Notes under the pieces: generated by a model | Databases searched by the model: none | The model's input: only the letters and a program-made list of their open reading frames with translations | What the model was told of the DNA's origin: nothing | Shown: positions 20,605-31,580 of the stretch, piece by piece | How the letters are laid out: every line of letters starts with the position of its first letter | Numbering within the stretch: position 1 is the first letter of the stretch | NCBI GenBank assembly: GCA_003281485.1 | Contig: QCBW01000007.1 | Location: forward strand, 1-64,000 | DNA from: Prochlorococcus sp. AG-347-J20 | Lineage (GTDB): Bacteria > Cyanobacteriota > Cyanobacteriia > PCC-6307 > Cyanobiaceae | Length of the DNA stretch: 64,000 bases | Direction: 5' to 3' | Translations under genes and position numbers: made by a program

Positions 20605-20732
20605 AATTTAAAAAGGGGTTTCGGGTTAGCCTCCATCTGACGGGGTTTATATTAATAAATCACCCGAAACTGTCAGATGTGTGGATATTAATTTGATAAT
20701 TCTAGCAAGTGATGTGTATTTCTAAAAGTTTT
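20605..20732 (-). promoter_or_regulatory. rpsB leader with two interleaved stems (possible pseudoknot)
   Basis: In plus-strand coordinates, GTTTCGGGT (20618-20626) pairs perfectly with ACCCGAAAC (20662-20670), and CATCTGAC (20634-20641) pairs perfectly with GTCAGATG (20672-20679). The order A-B-A'-B' is that of an H-type pseudoknot or of two mutually exclusive hairpins. It sits 14 bases before the rpsB start on the minus strand. S2-controlled rpsB leaders are known in gamma-proteobacteria; the same role here is an inference. Confidence 0.65.
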
Positions 20733-21644
20733 TTATCTTGATTTGGTTAACTGTTTAATGTAAATCATATTTAAAGGGATCCTAAGTATCTCAAGTGCTA
20801 GTCTGTTTCTTCCTGTATTTACTAGAAATCTTAATAAGGGAAGGATTCTATCAACACTGATTAGTCCTCCCAAGCAAAGAATTTGCCAAAGTAAATTATG
20901 AAGAGGAGTTAATTGGATCATAAATCTAACCCTTAAATTTGGATGTTTTTTATAAAACACTAAAGCCATCTTTGCCCTTTCTTTTTCTTGAATTATTAAT
21001 GACTCTATTTGTTCGCAATTAAAAGGTGGATGCCAGTGAAAACCTACTGCATTAGGACATTTAATTAATTTTGTCCCAATTTTTTTTAATCTTTCTCCAA
21101 GTTCTAAATCTTCCCAACCGTAAAGACTAAAAGAAGTATCAAATAGGCCGACACTTAAAATCAATTCTTTTGCTATCGCAACATTCCCCGTAGCGAAGTA
21201 AGCAAAAGAAGTATCAATTATTTTATGTTTTTCACTTTGTGGATTTAGAAAATTAGATGTATTGACAACCGAGCCATATGTAAAACATTTTTTATCAATC
21301 TTTCCCCAATAAGAAAGTAGTTTTTCTACGTGACAAGTTATGAAATTTTCTAAAACAATAAGATCACTATCAATAAATATTATGATTTCATATTTTGATT
21401 TAATTACCCCAAGATTTCTTCCAAGTGCAGGTCCTCCATGTTCTTGTTGAAATAAAACTACGTGAGGGAGATTGGCTTTATTATTTTTTATCCATGAGGT
21501 TGTCCCATCAGTTGATCCATCATCAACTACTATTACTTCATAATTACTTATCTTTGTATTTAATTTTTGATTCTCAAGCGCAAATAGACATTTCTCTAAT
21601 ATAGGTAATCTATTGTAAGTCGGTATAACAATACTTACATTCAT
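20733..21644 (-). CDS. Family 2 glycosyltransferase
   Basis: GT-A fold enzyme that transfers a sugar from a nucleotide-sugar donor, probably to a cell-surface polysaccharide or lipid. The 303-residue protein begins with SIVIPTYNRL, has the donor-binding VVDDGSTDGTTSW, the DxD-type FIDSDLIV and the acceptor-side GWEDLELGERL. The C-terminus has a hydrophobic, possibly membrane-attached segment (LLWQILCLGGLI). Acceptor unknown. The next gene downstream on the strand is rpsB. Confidence 0.88.
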   Translation of the reverse strand: MNVSIVIPTYNRLPILEKCLFALENQKLNTKISNYEVIVVDDGSTDGTTSWIKNNKANLPHVVLFQQEHGGPALGRNLGVIKSKYEIIIFIDSDLIVLENFITCHVEKLLSYWGKIDKKCFTYGSVVNTSNFLNPQSEKHKIIDTSFAYFATGNVAIAKELILSVGLFDTSFSLYGWEDLELGERLKKIGTKLIKCPNAVGFHWHPPFNCEQIESLIIQEKERAKMALVFYKKHPNLRVRFMIQLTPLHNLLWQILCLGGLISVDRILPLLRFLVNTGRNRLALEILRIPLNMIYIKQLTKSR

Positions 21645-21705
21645 GATTATGTCTTAAATATGCATGATATATTAAAATCCAAAAGATAAAAATAAAAGAT
21701 ATTAC

Positions 21706-21855
21706 CTAATCAGCTGCACCGCCATTATTTGCTGTGCCTGTAACGTTTCCACCATCAGGTCTTCCATCAGTTCTTAATTTCCTTTTTTTGAATTTTCTAG
21801 CATAGGCTCTATTACGTTCCTGCTTTTCTTTTTTTAGATTCCTTCTCTTAGACAT
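21706..21855 (-). CDS. Small basic conserved protein (49 aa)
   Basis: ATG at 21853-21855, stop at 21706. The N-terminal two thirds is strongly basic (SKRRNLKKEKQERNRAYAR, then KFKKRKLR) and the tail is glycine/asparagine rich, ending NNGGAAD. Composition suggests nucleic-acid or ribosome binding. It lies 18 bases after the ABC ATPase stop on the same strand. I recall similar small ORFs in marine picocyanobacteria but cannot name a family. Confidence 0.65.
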   Translation of the reverse strand: MSKRRNLKKEKQERNRAYARKFKKRKLRTDGRPDGGNVTGTANNGGAAD

Positions 21856-21873
21856 AAAATTTTTAACTTTTAA

Positions 21874-22602
21874 TTATATTAGCTCACCATGAGCACTATA
21901 TATTTTACCATCTTCCATATTTAATATCCTATCAGCCATATCAGAAATTCTTGGATCGTGCGTCACCATTAGTACAGAACAATTTTGCTCTTTTGCTAGT
22001 TTCCTTAAAAGGGTTACTATTTCTCTTCCTGTGACACTATCTAAAGCAGAAGTCGGCTCATCAGCTAATAAAAGTTTTGGGTTAGCAGATAAAGCTCGAG
22101 CAATTGCTACTCTCTGTTTCTGCCCACCAGATAAGTCATTTGGCAACTTTTTATGATGTTCTTCTAATCCTACTGCTGACAACCAATTCCGTGCTATTTC
22201 ACGTCTTTGCAAATATGTTAAACCTTTTATTAAATCGGCGCCCATCTGGACATTTTGTTCTGCTGTTAAACATTTCAGAAGATTATGACCTTGAAAAATC
22301 ATACCAATACTTCTTCTAAGAATCTGACGAGTTTTCCTTGATGCTCCATTTAACTGATTATTTAATACAGTTAAATCTCCGCTTTGACAGGTTCTCAAAG
22401 CACCAATCAAAGTTAAAAGAGTCGTTTTACCGCACCCAGAAGGTCCTTTCAAAAGAACCAACTCTCCCTTATCAATATTTAAATTAACTTCATTAAGAAC
22501 TTGTTTTTTATTCTCATTTTTTCCATAAAAGTGACTCAAATTATTTATTGAGACTGTTTTAAGGTTTTTAACATTATTTTTTGATTTATTAGCTTTAACC
22601 AT
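21874..22602 (-). CDS. devA: DevA-type exporter ATPase
   Basis: ATPase of a MacB/DevBCA-type tripartite exporter. The 242-residue protein has Walker A GPSGCGKTT, signature LSGGQKQR, Walker B LLLADEPTSALD and switch His (MVTHDPR). It starts 13 bases after the devC-like permease and ends the devB-devC-devA order. In heterocystous cyanobacteria DevBCA exports heterocyst glycolipids; the substrate in a unicellular species is not known. Confidence 0.88.
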   Translation of the reverse strand: MVKANKSKNNVKNLKTVSINNLSHFYGKNENKKQVLNEVNLNIDKGELVLLKGPSGCGKTTLLTLIGALRTCQSGDLTVLNNQLNGASRKTRQILRRSIGMIFQGHNLLKCLTAEQNVQMGADLIKGLTYLQRREIARNWLSAVGLEEHHKKLPNDLSGGQKQRVAIARALSANPKLLLADEPTSALDSVTGREIVTLLRKLAKEQNCSVLMVTHDPRISDMADRILNMEDGKIYSAHGELI

Positions 22603-22615
22603 TTATCTTCAATTG

Positions 22616-23788
22616 TTAAAAAATTTCGGCAGGATCAGCGTCAACTAATTTACGCATCGCAACAGCGGCGGATCCCATACACATAACTAAAACTAATACG
22701 AAAATTAAAATAGTTTTGTCTGCGTCCATTATTATTGGAAGTTTAGTAGAACTTCTTATAACTGAGTAAAGTATTTGACCAGAGAAATAAGCAGGTAAAT
22801 AACCAAATAATGCCAACAAAAACCCCTCTCTAGCTACAACAAAAAAAAGGGACTTAAGTCTATACCCCATTGCCAATAAAGTGGCGTACTCTGGGAGGTG
22901 ATCTGTAACGTCACTATAAAGAATTTGATAAACAACCACACACCCTACAACGAAACCCATCAATGCTCCCAAACTAAATATAAAACCTATTGCAGTACTA
23001 TTTTTCCAATAATTCTTCTCAAATTCTATAAATTGATTTTTTGTAAGAACCCTAACATCATTTGGGAGTGAGTTATTTAATATCCTTGAAATCAATTCAG
23101 GATCAGATCCTTTTTTTAGCTTTACCAAACCAATTTCTATACTGCCAGGAGGATTAGCAGGAAAAAGTCTTAAGAAGGTTTCTCGACTAGTTATCAAATT
23201 ACCATCTGCGCCAAAAGATGGTCCCAACTCCACAAGGCCCTCAACAATTACTCTTTTACCAGCAACCTCAGTCTCAACTTTTTTTTCAGATAAGAACCAT
23301 TCTTCAATCGGTCCAAATTCAGGTCTAGATAGTTTGTCAAAAAGAACTCTTGATGGATTTCTCAATTTATAAGCTTTCTTTGAGAATCCCTCATCCAAAA
23401 GAAGTGAATCGGAGGGATTAAAACCTAATGCAAGTATTGATCTAGTTTTAAGATTTTCGGGATTTCTCCAAAGTAAATAATTTAGATTAACGGGAGCAGT
23501 TTTTTCAACGTCCTCTACTGCAAGAGTTTGAATTAATCTTCTTTTTGGGAATCCACTCATGCTTATAGAACTTTTTGATCTGGGACTTATCAAAACAAGA
23601 TCGGCATCAAGAAGTTTATGAATAGTTACGCTCGTGTCAAATAAACCATCTCTAAAACCTAATTGCATAAACATCAAAATCCCTGCAAAACTGATTCCAG
23701 CTATAGCAACTGCTAACCTCAATGGTTGCCTAGTTAATAACAACCAAGCTAATGGTATTTTTCTAAATTTTAAAAAAGAAAAACTCAT
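22616..23788 (-). CDS. devC: DevC-type ABC permease (FtsX/MacB-like)
   Basis: Inner-membrane permease of a DevBCA-type exporter. The 390-residue protein has an N-terminal membrane helix (about 16-40), a large periplasmic domain, and three C-terminal helices (GFIFSLGALMGFVVGCVVVYQ; ALFGYLPAYF; ILIFVLVLVMCMGS), the FtsX-fold pattern. Its ATG overlaps the devB-like stop by one base, so the two are translationally coupled. Confidence 0.88.
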   Translation of the reverse strand: MSFSFLKFRKIPLAWLLLTRQPLRLAVAIAGISFAGILMFMQLGFRDGLFDTSVTIHKLLDADLVLISPRSKSSISMSGFPKRRLIQTLAVEDVEKTAPVNLNYLLWRNPENLKTRSILALGFNPSDSLLLDEGFSKKAYKLRNPSRVLFDKLSRPEFGPIEEWFLSEKKVETEVAGKRVIVEGLVELGPSFGADGNLITSRETFLRLFPANPPGSIEIGLVKLKKGSDPELISRILNNSLPNDVRVLTKNQFIEFEKNYWKNSTAIGFIFSLGALMGFVVGCVVVYQILYSDVTDHLPEYATLLAMGYRLKSLFFVVAREGFLLALFGYLPAYFSGQILYSVIRSSTKLPIIMDADKTILIFVLVLVMCMGSAAVAMRKLVDADPAEIF

Positions 23789-24701
23789 TAGGGAATAAAT
23801 TTTGCAATCACTTTCATTCCTGCATAGTTTTGAACGATATCTATGGAATCTTGATCTAGTTTTACTAGTACCTCGATAATTCGTGAATCAGCATCCCCCG
23901 TTGGATCAGTCGATAGAACTTTTCTTTGTTTTACTTGAGGACTAATCCTAATCACCGTTCCCTTAAGAATTTTTTGGAAACCTCCATTCTCACTTCTCAA
24001 TTCAACATTCTGAGAGATAAAGACCCTATCGATATCAGATTCATAAACCTCTATCAAAGCTTCCATTTTTTGACTAGAACCGATATCCAAAATCCCATCA
24101 TTTTGAGGCCTTTCACCAACTCTCGTATTTATTCCAAGGATAAAACCATCGATTGGACTCCTTAGTTTTGAATTAAATAGATCTATCTTGATGTTTTTTT
24201 GATCTCCGATAAGGTTTATTTTCTGTTTTCGTAATTTTAATAATTCATCTTTTCTCTTTGAAAACTCTACAAAAGAATATACATCTTTGTTCAAAGCCAA
24301 CGCATACCTTTGAATTTGATCTTTCTTTAGGGTAATTTCTTCATTAATAGTATTAATTAGATTTTCGTTTTTTTCAAGATCAGCGATTAATTTTTCTCTA
24401 TTTTCAAAGATTGCGAGGATATCATCTTTTTTTACGAAATCCCCTTCACTTACTAAAATTTCGACAATTCGGGGGGAAGAGCCAAACTGACTTATTGGAG
24501 CTGCCAATTGTCTAATCTCACCGGAAGGAGAAAGTTGACCAAGTGCGGCAACAGCTGTAATGGTAGGAATGAAATCTAAATTAATTTCCTCTTTAAATTT
24601 TGAACTAGATTTATTATTTCCAGAACAGGAAATAACACCAAGAGATATTGGTGTAAATAATAAAAAATAAATAAATAAATTTTTTAATATTTTTAATTTC
24701 A

Positions 24702-24702
<1 letters not shown>
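23788..24702 (-). CDS. devB: DevB-type periplasmic adaptor (HlyD family), lipoprotein
   Basis: Membrane fusion protein linking the inner-membrane exporter to an outer-membrane channel. The 304-residue protein has a lipobox VISC (Cys26), so it is probably a lipoprotein. It then shows a biotinyl-lipoyl half motif (VSEGDFVKKDDILAIFENRE), a coiled-coil hairpin of about 60 residues and the second half motif (LRSPIDGFILGINTRVGE). It starts where pcyA stops (one-base overlap at 24702), suggesting pcyA and the exporter share a transcript. Confidence 0.88.
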
Positions 24703-25451
<749 letters not shown>

Positions 25452-25468
25452 TTAAATAGAGAACTAAA

Positions 25469-26713
25469 ATGAACGTAGGAGATGTTATCTACTACACCCA
25501 TTCAAGCAAAACTAGATGTGTGTTTGTGGATAATAAAGAATTGCCGCTCATAAGCATTGATATTTGGTGCAAAGCAGGTTCTTCATTTGAGGATGTTGAT
25601 AAAAACGGCACTGCTCATTTCCTAGAGCATATGATTTTTAAGGGATCTAACATAATAATGCCGGGTGAGTTTGACCATAAAATTGAATCACTAGGCGGAT
25701 TAAGTAATGCTTCAACAGGTTATGATGATGTTCATTACCATGTCTTAGTTCCACCAAGTAACTTTAAAGAATCACTTGCTCTTTTGACAAATATTGTCAT
25801 TGCTCCAGATTTTAATCCTTATGAATTTATAAAAGAAAAAGGTGTAGTTATCGATGAAATAAAACAACAAAATGATCAGCCTGAAGAAAGACTATTTAAT
25901 TATTTTTTGAAAAGGGTTTGGTTAAGTCCGAATTATGCCAATTCGATTCTGGGAACTGAACATAGTATTAAAAACTTAGAGATAAATGACCTCGTGAAAT
26001 TTCATAGCAAACATTACACTACTGAAAAAATTTGTATTGCAATTGCCGGAAATCTCTCTGAAGAAATTTATAAAATTTTTGAAAAAAGTGATTTATCTGG
26101 CATAAAAGAAAGTCCAAATTTAATAAATCAAAAAAATAAACCTTCTTTAAAAATTAGGAATGGTAGAGAGTCAGTAAAGTTTGATAATTTAGAGTTTTCA
26201 AGAATATTTATGGCTTGGTTTATCCCAAACCTAAATGATCAAAAAAATATTATTGGGCTTGAGATATTAGCATCAATACTCTCTGTTGGAAGAAACAGTA
26301 GATTAGTTAAAATTTTAAAAGAAGATAGTAATCTTGTTGAATCGGTATATGTAGATGTAAATGCTGGAGAATTGGGAGGATTATTTATAATGGAAGCAAG
26401 TTGTGAGTCCAAAGATATTCATTTAGTAGAAAAGCAAATCAATAAAACAATTTATGAGATCTCAAATTGTAAAGCCTTGGCTTTGGATGAAATAAAAAAA
26501 GCAATAAATATTGTGAAGAGTAACTATATTTTTAATTTAGAGACATCTACACAACTCTCTTCATTCTTTGGAAATGAACTTCTTTGGGGGAGAAAATCTT
26601 CAATAAATAATTTAGAAAGTCATTTAAAATATTGGAGTGACTTGGATAACTTCAAAGAGATTACAGAATACATATGTGGGGAGAAATTTACTTTAGTTGC
26701 ATCCCCTAAGTAA
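25469..26713 (+). CDS. M16 zinc metallopeptidase, catalytic subunit
   Basis: Mitochondrial-processing-peptidase-like enzyme. The 414-residue protein carries the inverted zinc motif HFLEH (in GTAHFLEHMIFKG, about residues 50-62) and the distal Glu ~75 residues later (KGVVIDEIKQQ). The next gene encodes a second M16 protein without the zinc motif and starts directly after this stop, so the pair should form the usual heterodimer. Location (cytosolic or periplasmic) is unclear since no signal peptide is visible. Confidence 0.92.
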   Translation: MNVGDVIYYTHSSKTRCVFVDNKELPLISIDIWCKAGSSFEDVDKNGTAHFLEHMIFKGSNIIMPGEFDHKIESLGGLSNASTGYDDVHYHVLVPPSNFKESLALLTNIVIAPDFNPYEFIKEKGVVIDEIKQQNDQPEERLFNYFLKRVWLSPNYANSILGTEHSIKNLEINDLVKFHSKHYTTEKICIAIAGNLSEEIYKIFEKSDLSGIKESPNLINQKNKPSLKIRNGRESVKFDNLEFSRIFMAWFIPNLNDQKNIIGLEILASILSVGRNSRLVKILKEDSNLVESVYVDVNAGELGGLFIMEASCESKDIHLVEKQINKTIYEISNCKALALDEIKKAINIVKSNYIFNLETSTQLSSFFGNELLWGRKSSINNLESHLKYWSDLDNFKEITEYICGEKFTLVASPK

Positions 26714-27931
26714 ATGTTAAAAAAATATTTTTTAAATAATAAAAAAAGAAATTTTTCAACTGCTTCAATTTGGATAAAAGGGGGGAGTGATATGGATAGT
26801 ACTGGCAAAAAAGGGATAAACAAGATCCTTTGTTCATTACTTACCAGAGGATGTGAAGGTTTTAACAATTGCGCTCTCTCTGAATATATTGAGTCCTATG
26901 GAGCAGAATTAAATCAAGAAATATTTGAAGATGGAATTTCAATAAGCCTTAAGTCTTTAAACGAACATTTCAGCAAATTATTCCCTTTAATAGATCTAAT
27001 AGTTAATAAGCCATTACTCACTGAAACAGAATTTAAAAAAGTAAAAAAATCCTCTACCGATTACCTTAAGAAAGATAAAGAGAATCCATTCAATATCTGT
27101 TTTGAAAAATGGAGAAAAATAGTTTATTCAAATCATCCTTATGCTTTTAACACTATTGGCAATGCAGACGATGTCTCAAAGATTACCTATGAAGATGTTT
27201 TACTCGAGTTTAAGAATTTTAAAAATAGAGAAAAGTTTTTAATTTCAAATAATCCCGAAATAAATGGAGAAAATTTTGGAACATTAGAAAAAAAAATCCT
27301 AAATGAACAATCAGGACGTATAAATCATAATTTAATTGCTGCTAACAGATTTGATTACATTAATAATGATTCAAATCAAACAATAATAATGATGGGGGAC
27401 CAAACTTGCTCTAGAAGAAGTAGTGAATATTTTCCTCTTAAGGTTTTGGAATCATATTTATCTTATGGAATGAGCGCTGCTTTATTTAAACTTTTTAGAG
27501 AAAAACATGGTATCACTTACGATTTAGGTGTTTATTATCCTATAAGGAGTGGAAATGCTCCATTTTTAATTTATTTATCCGTATCTAATGATCAAGCACT
27601 TTTTGCTTTTGAACTTTTATCAACACTATGGAAAAATTTACTTTTAAATCCGTTGACTGATTCTGAAATATTTTTAGCAAAAGAAAAACTAAAAGGTTCT
27701 TTTTTATTAGGAAATCAATCACTAGATGAAATTTTACAGAGAAAGATACAGTTAGTTAGTTATGGTATTTCACCGATTTCTGAGAACGATTTAAATTCAA
27801 AAATAGAGAAAATTTCTTCGTTAGATATTTTGAAATTAATTAATAAGTATTTTTCAAAACCTTTTCTGAGTATTTCTGGAAATAAAAAAATATGTTTAGA
27901 AATCTTTAAAAAGTGGAAGAAAAACTTTTAG
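26714..27931 (+). CDS. M16 peptidase-like non-catalytic partner
   Basis: A 405-residue M16-fold protein lacking HxxEH at the expected place (GINKILCSLLTRGCEG instead) but keeping the C-terminal substrate-binding R/Y region (LFREKHGITYDLGVYYP), the hallmark of the non-catalytic subunit. It begins with ATG immediately after the catalytic subunit stop, implying equal, coupled expression. It converges with sipA one base away. Confidence 0.9.
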   Translation: MLKKYFLNNKKRNFSTASIWIKGGSDMDSTGKKGINKILCSLLTRGCEGFNNCALSEYIESYGAELNQEIFEDGISISLKSLNEHFSKLFPLIDLIVNKPLLTETEFKKVKKSSTDYLKKDKENPFNICFEKWRKIVYSNHPYAFNTIGNADDVSKITYEDVLLEFKNFKNREKFLISNNPEINGENFGTLEKKILNEQSGRINHNLIAANRFDYINNDSNQTIIMMGDQTCSRRSSEYFPLKVLESYLSYGMSAALFKLFREKHGITYDLGVYYPIRSGNAPFLIYLSVSNDQALFAFELLSTLWKNLLLNPLTDSEIFLAKEKLKGSFLLGNQSLDEILQRKIQLVSYGISPISENDLNSKIEKISSLDILKLINKYFSKPFLSISGNKKICLEIFKKWKKNF

Positions 27932-27932
27932 A

Positions 27933-28142
27933 TTAGTTTTTCTCAATATTATCAATATCTATTAAGAAAGAACCTCTCCTAAACTTTACTTCTACAGTAT
28001 CTGGAGATTTAATTGAAAGGATTTCACCAATTTCATCAATTGCCACTAGATCAGGTGGTCTTAACATCGGCATATTATCTGAAGTCTTCAAGTAAGATAC
28101 TGGCGCAATCAATTTAACCTTATCGTTGATCTCAAATTTCAT
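27933..28142 (-). CDS. sipA: SipA-like regulatory protein (DUF3148)
   Basis: Small 69-residue SH3-like protein. The central DNMPMLRPPDLVAIDEIGEI block and the C-terminal VEVKFRRGSFLIDIDNI strand match the DUF3148 family, whose Synechococcus member SipA binds the sensor kinase NblS (Hik33). This kinase controls high-light and nutrient stress responses, including hli genes. Its presence fits the hli gene in this window. It is divergent from ftsH. Confidence 0.8.
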   Translation of the reverse strand: MKFEINDKVKLIAPVSYLKTSDNMPMLRPPDLVAIDEIGEILSIKSPDTVEVKFRRGSFLIDIDNIEKN

Positions 28143-28214
28143 TTATAAATTCTATTCATTAATGAGTAGTATAAGCATAAACTTAGAGAAAATATCAACG
28201 AAATGCACTGATTC

Positions 28215-28232
28215 ATTCTAGAATCCTAGAAT
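28215..28232. promoter_or_regulatory. 7-bp inverted repeat upstream of ftsH
   Basis: ATTCTAG (28215-28221) and CTAGAAT (28226-28232) are perfect arms around AATC, ending 16 bases before the ftsH ATG and 73 bases from sipA. This could be a repressor site overlapping the ftsH transcription start, or a short leader hairpin. No partner copy was noticed elsewhere in the window. Confidence 0.35.
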
Positions 28233-28248
28233 TGACTTTTACAAATTA

Positions 28249-30162
28249 ATGAATCAAAAATTTAAAACATTAATTTTATGGGCTTTACCTATACTTTTAG
28301 TAATTGCACTTTCCTACCAATTCCTATCATCTAGCAATGTTGATTCACTTAAATCAAATGGAACAACCGTTGCGCCAAGAAACGCTGCTGTGGCAAGAGT
28401 TAGTTATGGTAGATTTTTAGATTACATTAATTCAGGAAGAGTTACATCTGTTGATATTTTTGAAGGAGGTAGAAATGCTGTTATAGAAACAGTTGATTCA
28501 GATTTAGATAATAAGGTTCAAAGGTTACGTGTAGATCTCCCAGGGTTAACCCCAGAATTAATAAATATTTTAAAAAATGAAGGAATTAGTTTTGATGTAC
28601 ATCCTGTCAAAACGGCCCCTCCTGCACTAGGAATTTTAGGTAACTTACTCTTTCCTGCAATATTAATTGGAGGTTTAATTTTATTGGCAAGAAGATCAAA
28701 TGGCATGCCTGGAGGACCTGGCCAAGCAATGCAATTTGGAAAAACAAAGGCAAGGTTTGCTATGGAAGCAGAAACAGGAGTTGTTTTCGACGATGTTGCT
28801 GGGGTCAACGAAGCTAAACAAGATTTACAGGAGGTCGTCACTTTTCTTAAAAAGCCCGAAAAGTTCACTTCCGTCGGAGCAAGGATTCCTAAAGGTGTTT
28901 TACTAGTAGGACCTCCAGGAACAGGTAAAACTTTATTGGCAAAAGCAATCGCAGGTGAAGCTGGAGTACCATTTTTTTCATTGTCAGGTTCTGAATTTGT
29001 AGAAATGTTTGTTGGAGTTGGTGCGAGTAGAGTTAGAGATCTTTTTAAAAGAGCTAAGGAAAATAGTCCATGTTTAATTTTTATTGATGAAATAGATGCG
29101 GTAGGAAGACAAAGAGGCGCTGGAATTGGTGGAGGTAATGATGAGAGAGAACAAACTCTTAACCAATTACTTACTGAAATGGATGGTTTTGAAGGAAATA
29201 GCGGAATAATTATAATTGCAGCTACGAATAGACCTGACGTTTTAGATTCTGCTCTAATGAGGCCAGGAAGATTTGACAGGCAGGTAACAGTAGATGCTCC
29301 TGATATCAAAGGAAGATTATCAATACTTGAAGTACATGCTAGGAATAAAAAACTTCAAGAAGATCTAACCCTTGAAAGCATCGCAAGGAGAACGCCAGGT
29401 TTCACTGGGGCAGATTTAGCAAATTTACTTAATGAGGCTGCCATCCTAACTGCTAGAAGAAGGAAAGATTCCATTAGCATTTCAGAAATAGATGATTCTG
29501 TAGATAGGATTGTTGCTGGAATGGAGGGTTCTCCACTAACTGATGGAAGAAGTAAAAGATTAATTGCTTACCATGAAGTTGGACATGCTCTTATTGGATC
29601 ACTAGTGAAAGCTCATGATCCTGTTCAAAAAGTAACCGTTATTCCTAGAGGGCAGGCTAAGGGTTTAACTTGGTTCACTCCCGATGATGAACAATCTTTA
29701 GTAAGTAGAGCGCAACTCAAGGCTAGAATAATGGGTGCTTTAGGAGGGAGAGCTGCTGAGGATGTCGTTTTTGGTAAAGGCGAAATCACAACAGGAGCTG
29801 GTGGAGATTTTCAACAAGTTGCCTCTATGGCTCGTCAAATGGTAACAAGATTTGGGATGAGTAATTTAGGTCCGATAGCTTTAGAAAGTGGTAATCAAGA
29901 AGTATTTGTTGGTAGGGATTTAATGACTAGAAGTGAAGTTTCTGATTCAATCTCTAAACAAATAGATGAAAGTGTAAGAATAATGGTCAAAGAATGTTAC
30001 AAAGAAACTTACTCTATAGTCAGCGATAATAGAGAAGCTATGGATAAAATAGTTGATTTGCTAATAGAAAAAGAAACATTAGATGGTGAAGAATTTGTAA
30101 GTATTCTCTCCAAATTCACCAAAATTCCTGAGAAAGAGAGAACACCTCAATTATTAAGCTAA
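28249..30162 (+). CDS. ftsH: ATP-dependent zinc metalloprotease FtsH
   Basis: Thylakoid/plasma-membrane AAA+ protease that degrades damaged membrane proteins such as photodamaged D1. The 637-residue protein has two membrane helices (about 9-27 and 128-147), Walker A GPPGTGKT (221-228), Walker B LIFIDEID, the second region of homology and the zinc-protease motif HEVGH (442-446). Length and arrangement match cyanobacterial FtsH2/FtsH4-type proteins; which paralogue it is cannot be decided here. Its end overlaps the convergent clpP stop by 4 bases. Confidence 0.97.
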   Translation: MNQKFKTLILWALPILLVIALSYQFLSSSNVDSLKSNGTTVAPRNAAVARVSYGRFLDYINSGRVTSVDIFEGGRNAVIETVDSDLDNKVQRLRVDLPGLTPELINILKNEGISFDVHPVKTAPPALGILGNLLFPAILIGGLILLARRSNGMPGGPGQAMQFGKTKARFAMEAETGVVFDDVAGVNEAKQDLQEVVTFLKKPEKFTSVGARIPKGVLLVGPPGTGKTLLAKAIAGEAGVPFFSLSGSEFVEMFVGVGASRVRDLFKRAKENSPCLIFIDEIDAVGRQRGAGIGGGNDEREQTLNQLLTEMDGFEGNSGIIIIAATNRPDVLDSALMRPGRFDRQVTVDAPDIKGRLSILEVHARNKKLQEDLTLESIARRTPGFTGADLANLLNEAAILTARRRKDSISISEIDDSVDRIVAGMEGSPLTDGRSKRLIAYHEVGHALIGSLVKAHDPVQKVTVIPRGQAKGLTWFTPDDEQSLVSRAQLKARIMGALGGRAAEDVVFGKGEITTGAGGDFQQVASMARQMVTRFGMSNLGPIALESGNQEVFVGRDLMTRSEVSDSISKQIDESVRIMVKECYKETYSIVSDNREAMDKIVDLLIEKETLDGEEFVSILSKFTKIPEKERTPQLLS

Positions 30163-30746
30163 AACTTTATTGGTTTCTTATCTAACACCAGATCAATTAA
30201 ACCGTATTCAACAGCTTCGTTTGGGGACATATAAAAATCTCTGTCAGTATCTTCTTTGATAGTGTCATAATCCTTTCCAGTTCTTTCTGATAATTCAGTA
30301 TTTAGCCGTTCTTTTAAGAACAAAATTTCATCTGCTTGGATTCTTATATCACTGGCTTGCCCTCTAGCACCTCCAAGTGGTTGATGAATCATTATTCTTG
30401 AATGTCTAAGGCTGCTTCTTTTACCTTTAGTACCTGCTGCAAGCAAAAATGCACCCATACTAGCTGCTAAACCTACACATACTGTGTGAATATCTGGCTT
30501 TACATGTTGCATTGTGTCAAAGATACCCAATCCGTCATATACGGATCCGCCAGGTGAATTTATATACATATAAATATCCTTATCTGGATCCTCTGCCTCG
30601 AGGTACAATAATTGGGCAACAATTCTATTAGCAGTTTCACTGGTAACTTGTTCTCCCAAAAAGATTATTCTCTCTCTTAATAGTCTCGAATAAATATCAA
30701 AGACTCTTTCACTACCGCCCGATTCTTCTAAAACTAAAGGGATCAT
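30159..30746 (-). CDS. clpP: ATP-dependent Clp protease proteolytic subunit
   Basis: Serine protease subunit of the Clp machine, working with ClpC/ClpX. The 195-residue protein has the catalytic Ser96 in GLAASMGAF and His121 in MIHQPLGG, with [12 protein letters not shown] upstream. Cyanobacteria carry several clpP genes; this one keeps the full triad context and so is an active ClpP rather than ClpR. It is divergent from thf1 by 35 bases, counting the TTG start of thf1. Confidence 0.96.
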   Translation of the reverse strand: MIPLVLEESGGSERVFDIYSRLLRERIIFLGEQVTSETANRIVAQLLYLEAEDPDKDIYMYINSPGGSVYDGLGIFDTMQHVKPDIHTVCVGLAASMGAFLLAAGTKGKRSSLRHSRIMIHQPLGGARGQASDIRIQADEILFLKERLNTELSERTGKDYDTIKEDTDRDFYMSPNEAVEYGLIDLVLDKKPIKF

Positions 30747-30781
30747 AATAATATTTATCTGTTTATTAGATATTAACGATA

Positions 30782-31438
30782 TTGAGTCAACATACGCTAA
30801 CCTTATTAAGGTTTACATATAAAAAATTGAAAGAAAAATTGACTGTTTCAGATAGCAAAAAATTGTTTCATGAACAATTCCCTTTTGTTATTCCAGGTTT
30901 ATATAAAAGAATAGTTGATGAAATGCTTGTTGAGCTTAACCTTTTAAACCATCAAAATGAATTCAAACAAGATTATCTTTTTTGTGTTGGCCTCACCGAA
31001 ACATTCAAAGAATTAACTAATGGGTACAAACCAGAGAAACATTTGGATCTTCTATTTGAATCTTTATGCAGTTCTACAAATTTTGAAGCAAAGGAAATTA
31101 AAAAAATCTCTCAAGAAACACAAAAAGAATTTGAGGATAAGTCATCAAAAGATATATTGAAACTATTGAAAGAAAAAACCAATTCCAAAATTTATCCTTC
31201 AAGGGTATTGAACCTTGGAATGTACATATTAATTTCAAACGCCAAAGATTTCAAAGAAAAAAATGAATCTGAAATTAGTCAAATGATCTCAGATATTTTT
31301 GAGAAGTTAAGCTTATCTTCTGATAAAGCGGAGAAAGATATAGGGATTTATAAGAGCAGTATTTCAAAAATGGAACAAGCAAAAGAACTAATTGAAGAAC
31401 TTAAAACTAAGGAAAAGATAAAAGAAAAAAAGGGTTAA
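30782..31438 (+). CDS. thf1: Thf1/Psb29 photosystem II biogenesis protein
   Basis: Thylakoid-associated protein needed for PSII accumulation and FtsH stability. Family landmarks are [35 protein letters not shown] and the [16 protein letters not shown] block, followed by a long C-terminal coiled coil rich in Lys and Glu. The TTG at 30782 gives 218 residues; a TTG at 30827, five codons before TVSD, would match the usual family N-terminus better. It follows ftsH/clpP, which is functionally coherent because Thf1 affects FtsH levels. Confidence 0.88.
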   Translation: MSQHTLTLLRFTYKKLKEKLTVSDSKKLFHEQFPFVIPGLYKRIVDEMLVELNLLNHQNEFKQDYLFCVGLTETFKELTNGYKPEKHLDLLFESLCSSTNFEAKEIKKISQETQKEFEDKSSKDILKLLKEKTNSKIYPSRVLNLGMYILISNAKDFKEKNESEISQMISDIFEKLSLSSDKAEKDIGIYKSSISKMEQAKELIEELKTKEKIKEKKG

Positions 31439-31439
31439 T

Positions 31440-31580
31440 TTACCTTTTCAACCTTTTTTTATCTTTCCATGAGATATAAGAAATATAAATTACAGCTAAT
31501 GTTATTAATATCAATAAAATGAATGATGATAGTAAGAGGAATTTATCTAAATTGACTTCATTATTTAATAATGAAATCAT
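31440..31580 (-). CDS. Small single-span membrane protein coupled to petN
   Basis: A 46-residue protein, not recognised. It has a soluble N-terminus (about 12 residues), one hydrophobic helix of about 22 residues ([20 protein letters not shown]) and a basic C-terminal tail (WKDKKRLKR). Its ATG (31578-31580) overlaps the petN TGA in an ATGA arrangement, so it is probably translated from the petN message. A role near the cytochrome b6f complex is suggested only by that position. Confidence 0.7.
   Translation of the reverse strand: MISLLNNEVNLDKFLLLSSFILLILITLAVIYISYISWKDKKRLKR

Noticed and set aside
28232-28248. TTGACT as a -35 element of ftsH
   Set aside because: It lies only 11 bases before the ATG, leaving no room for a -10 and a transcription start.
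28518-29309. 263-codon minus-strand ORF
   Set aside because: Lies wholly inside ftsH, whose motifs are intact; a shadow frame.
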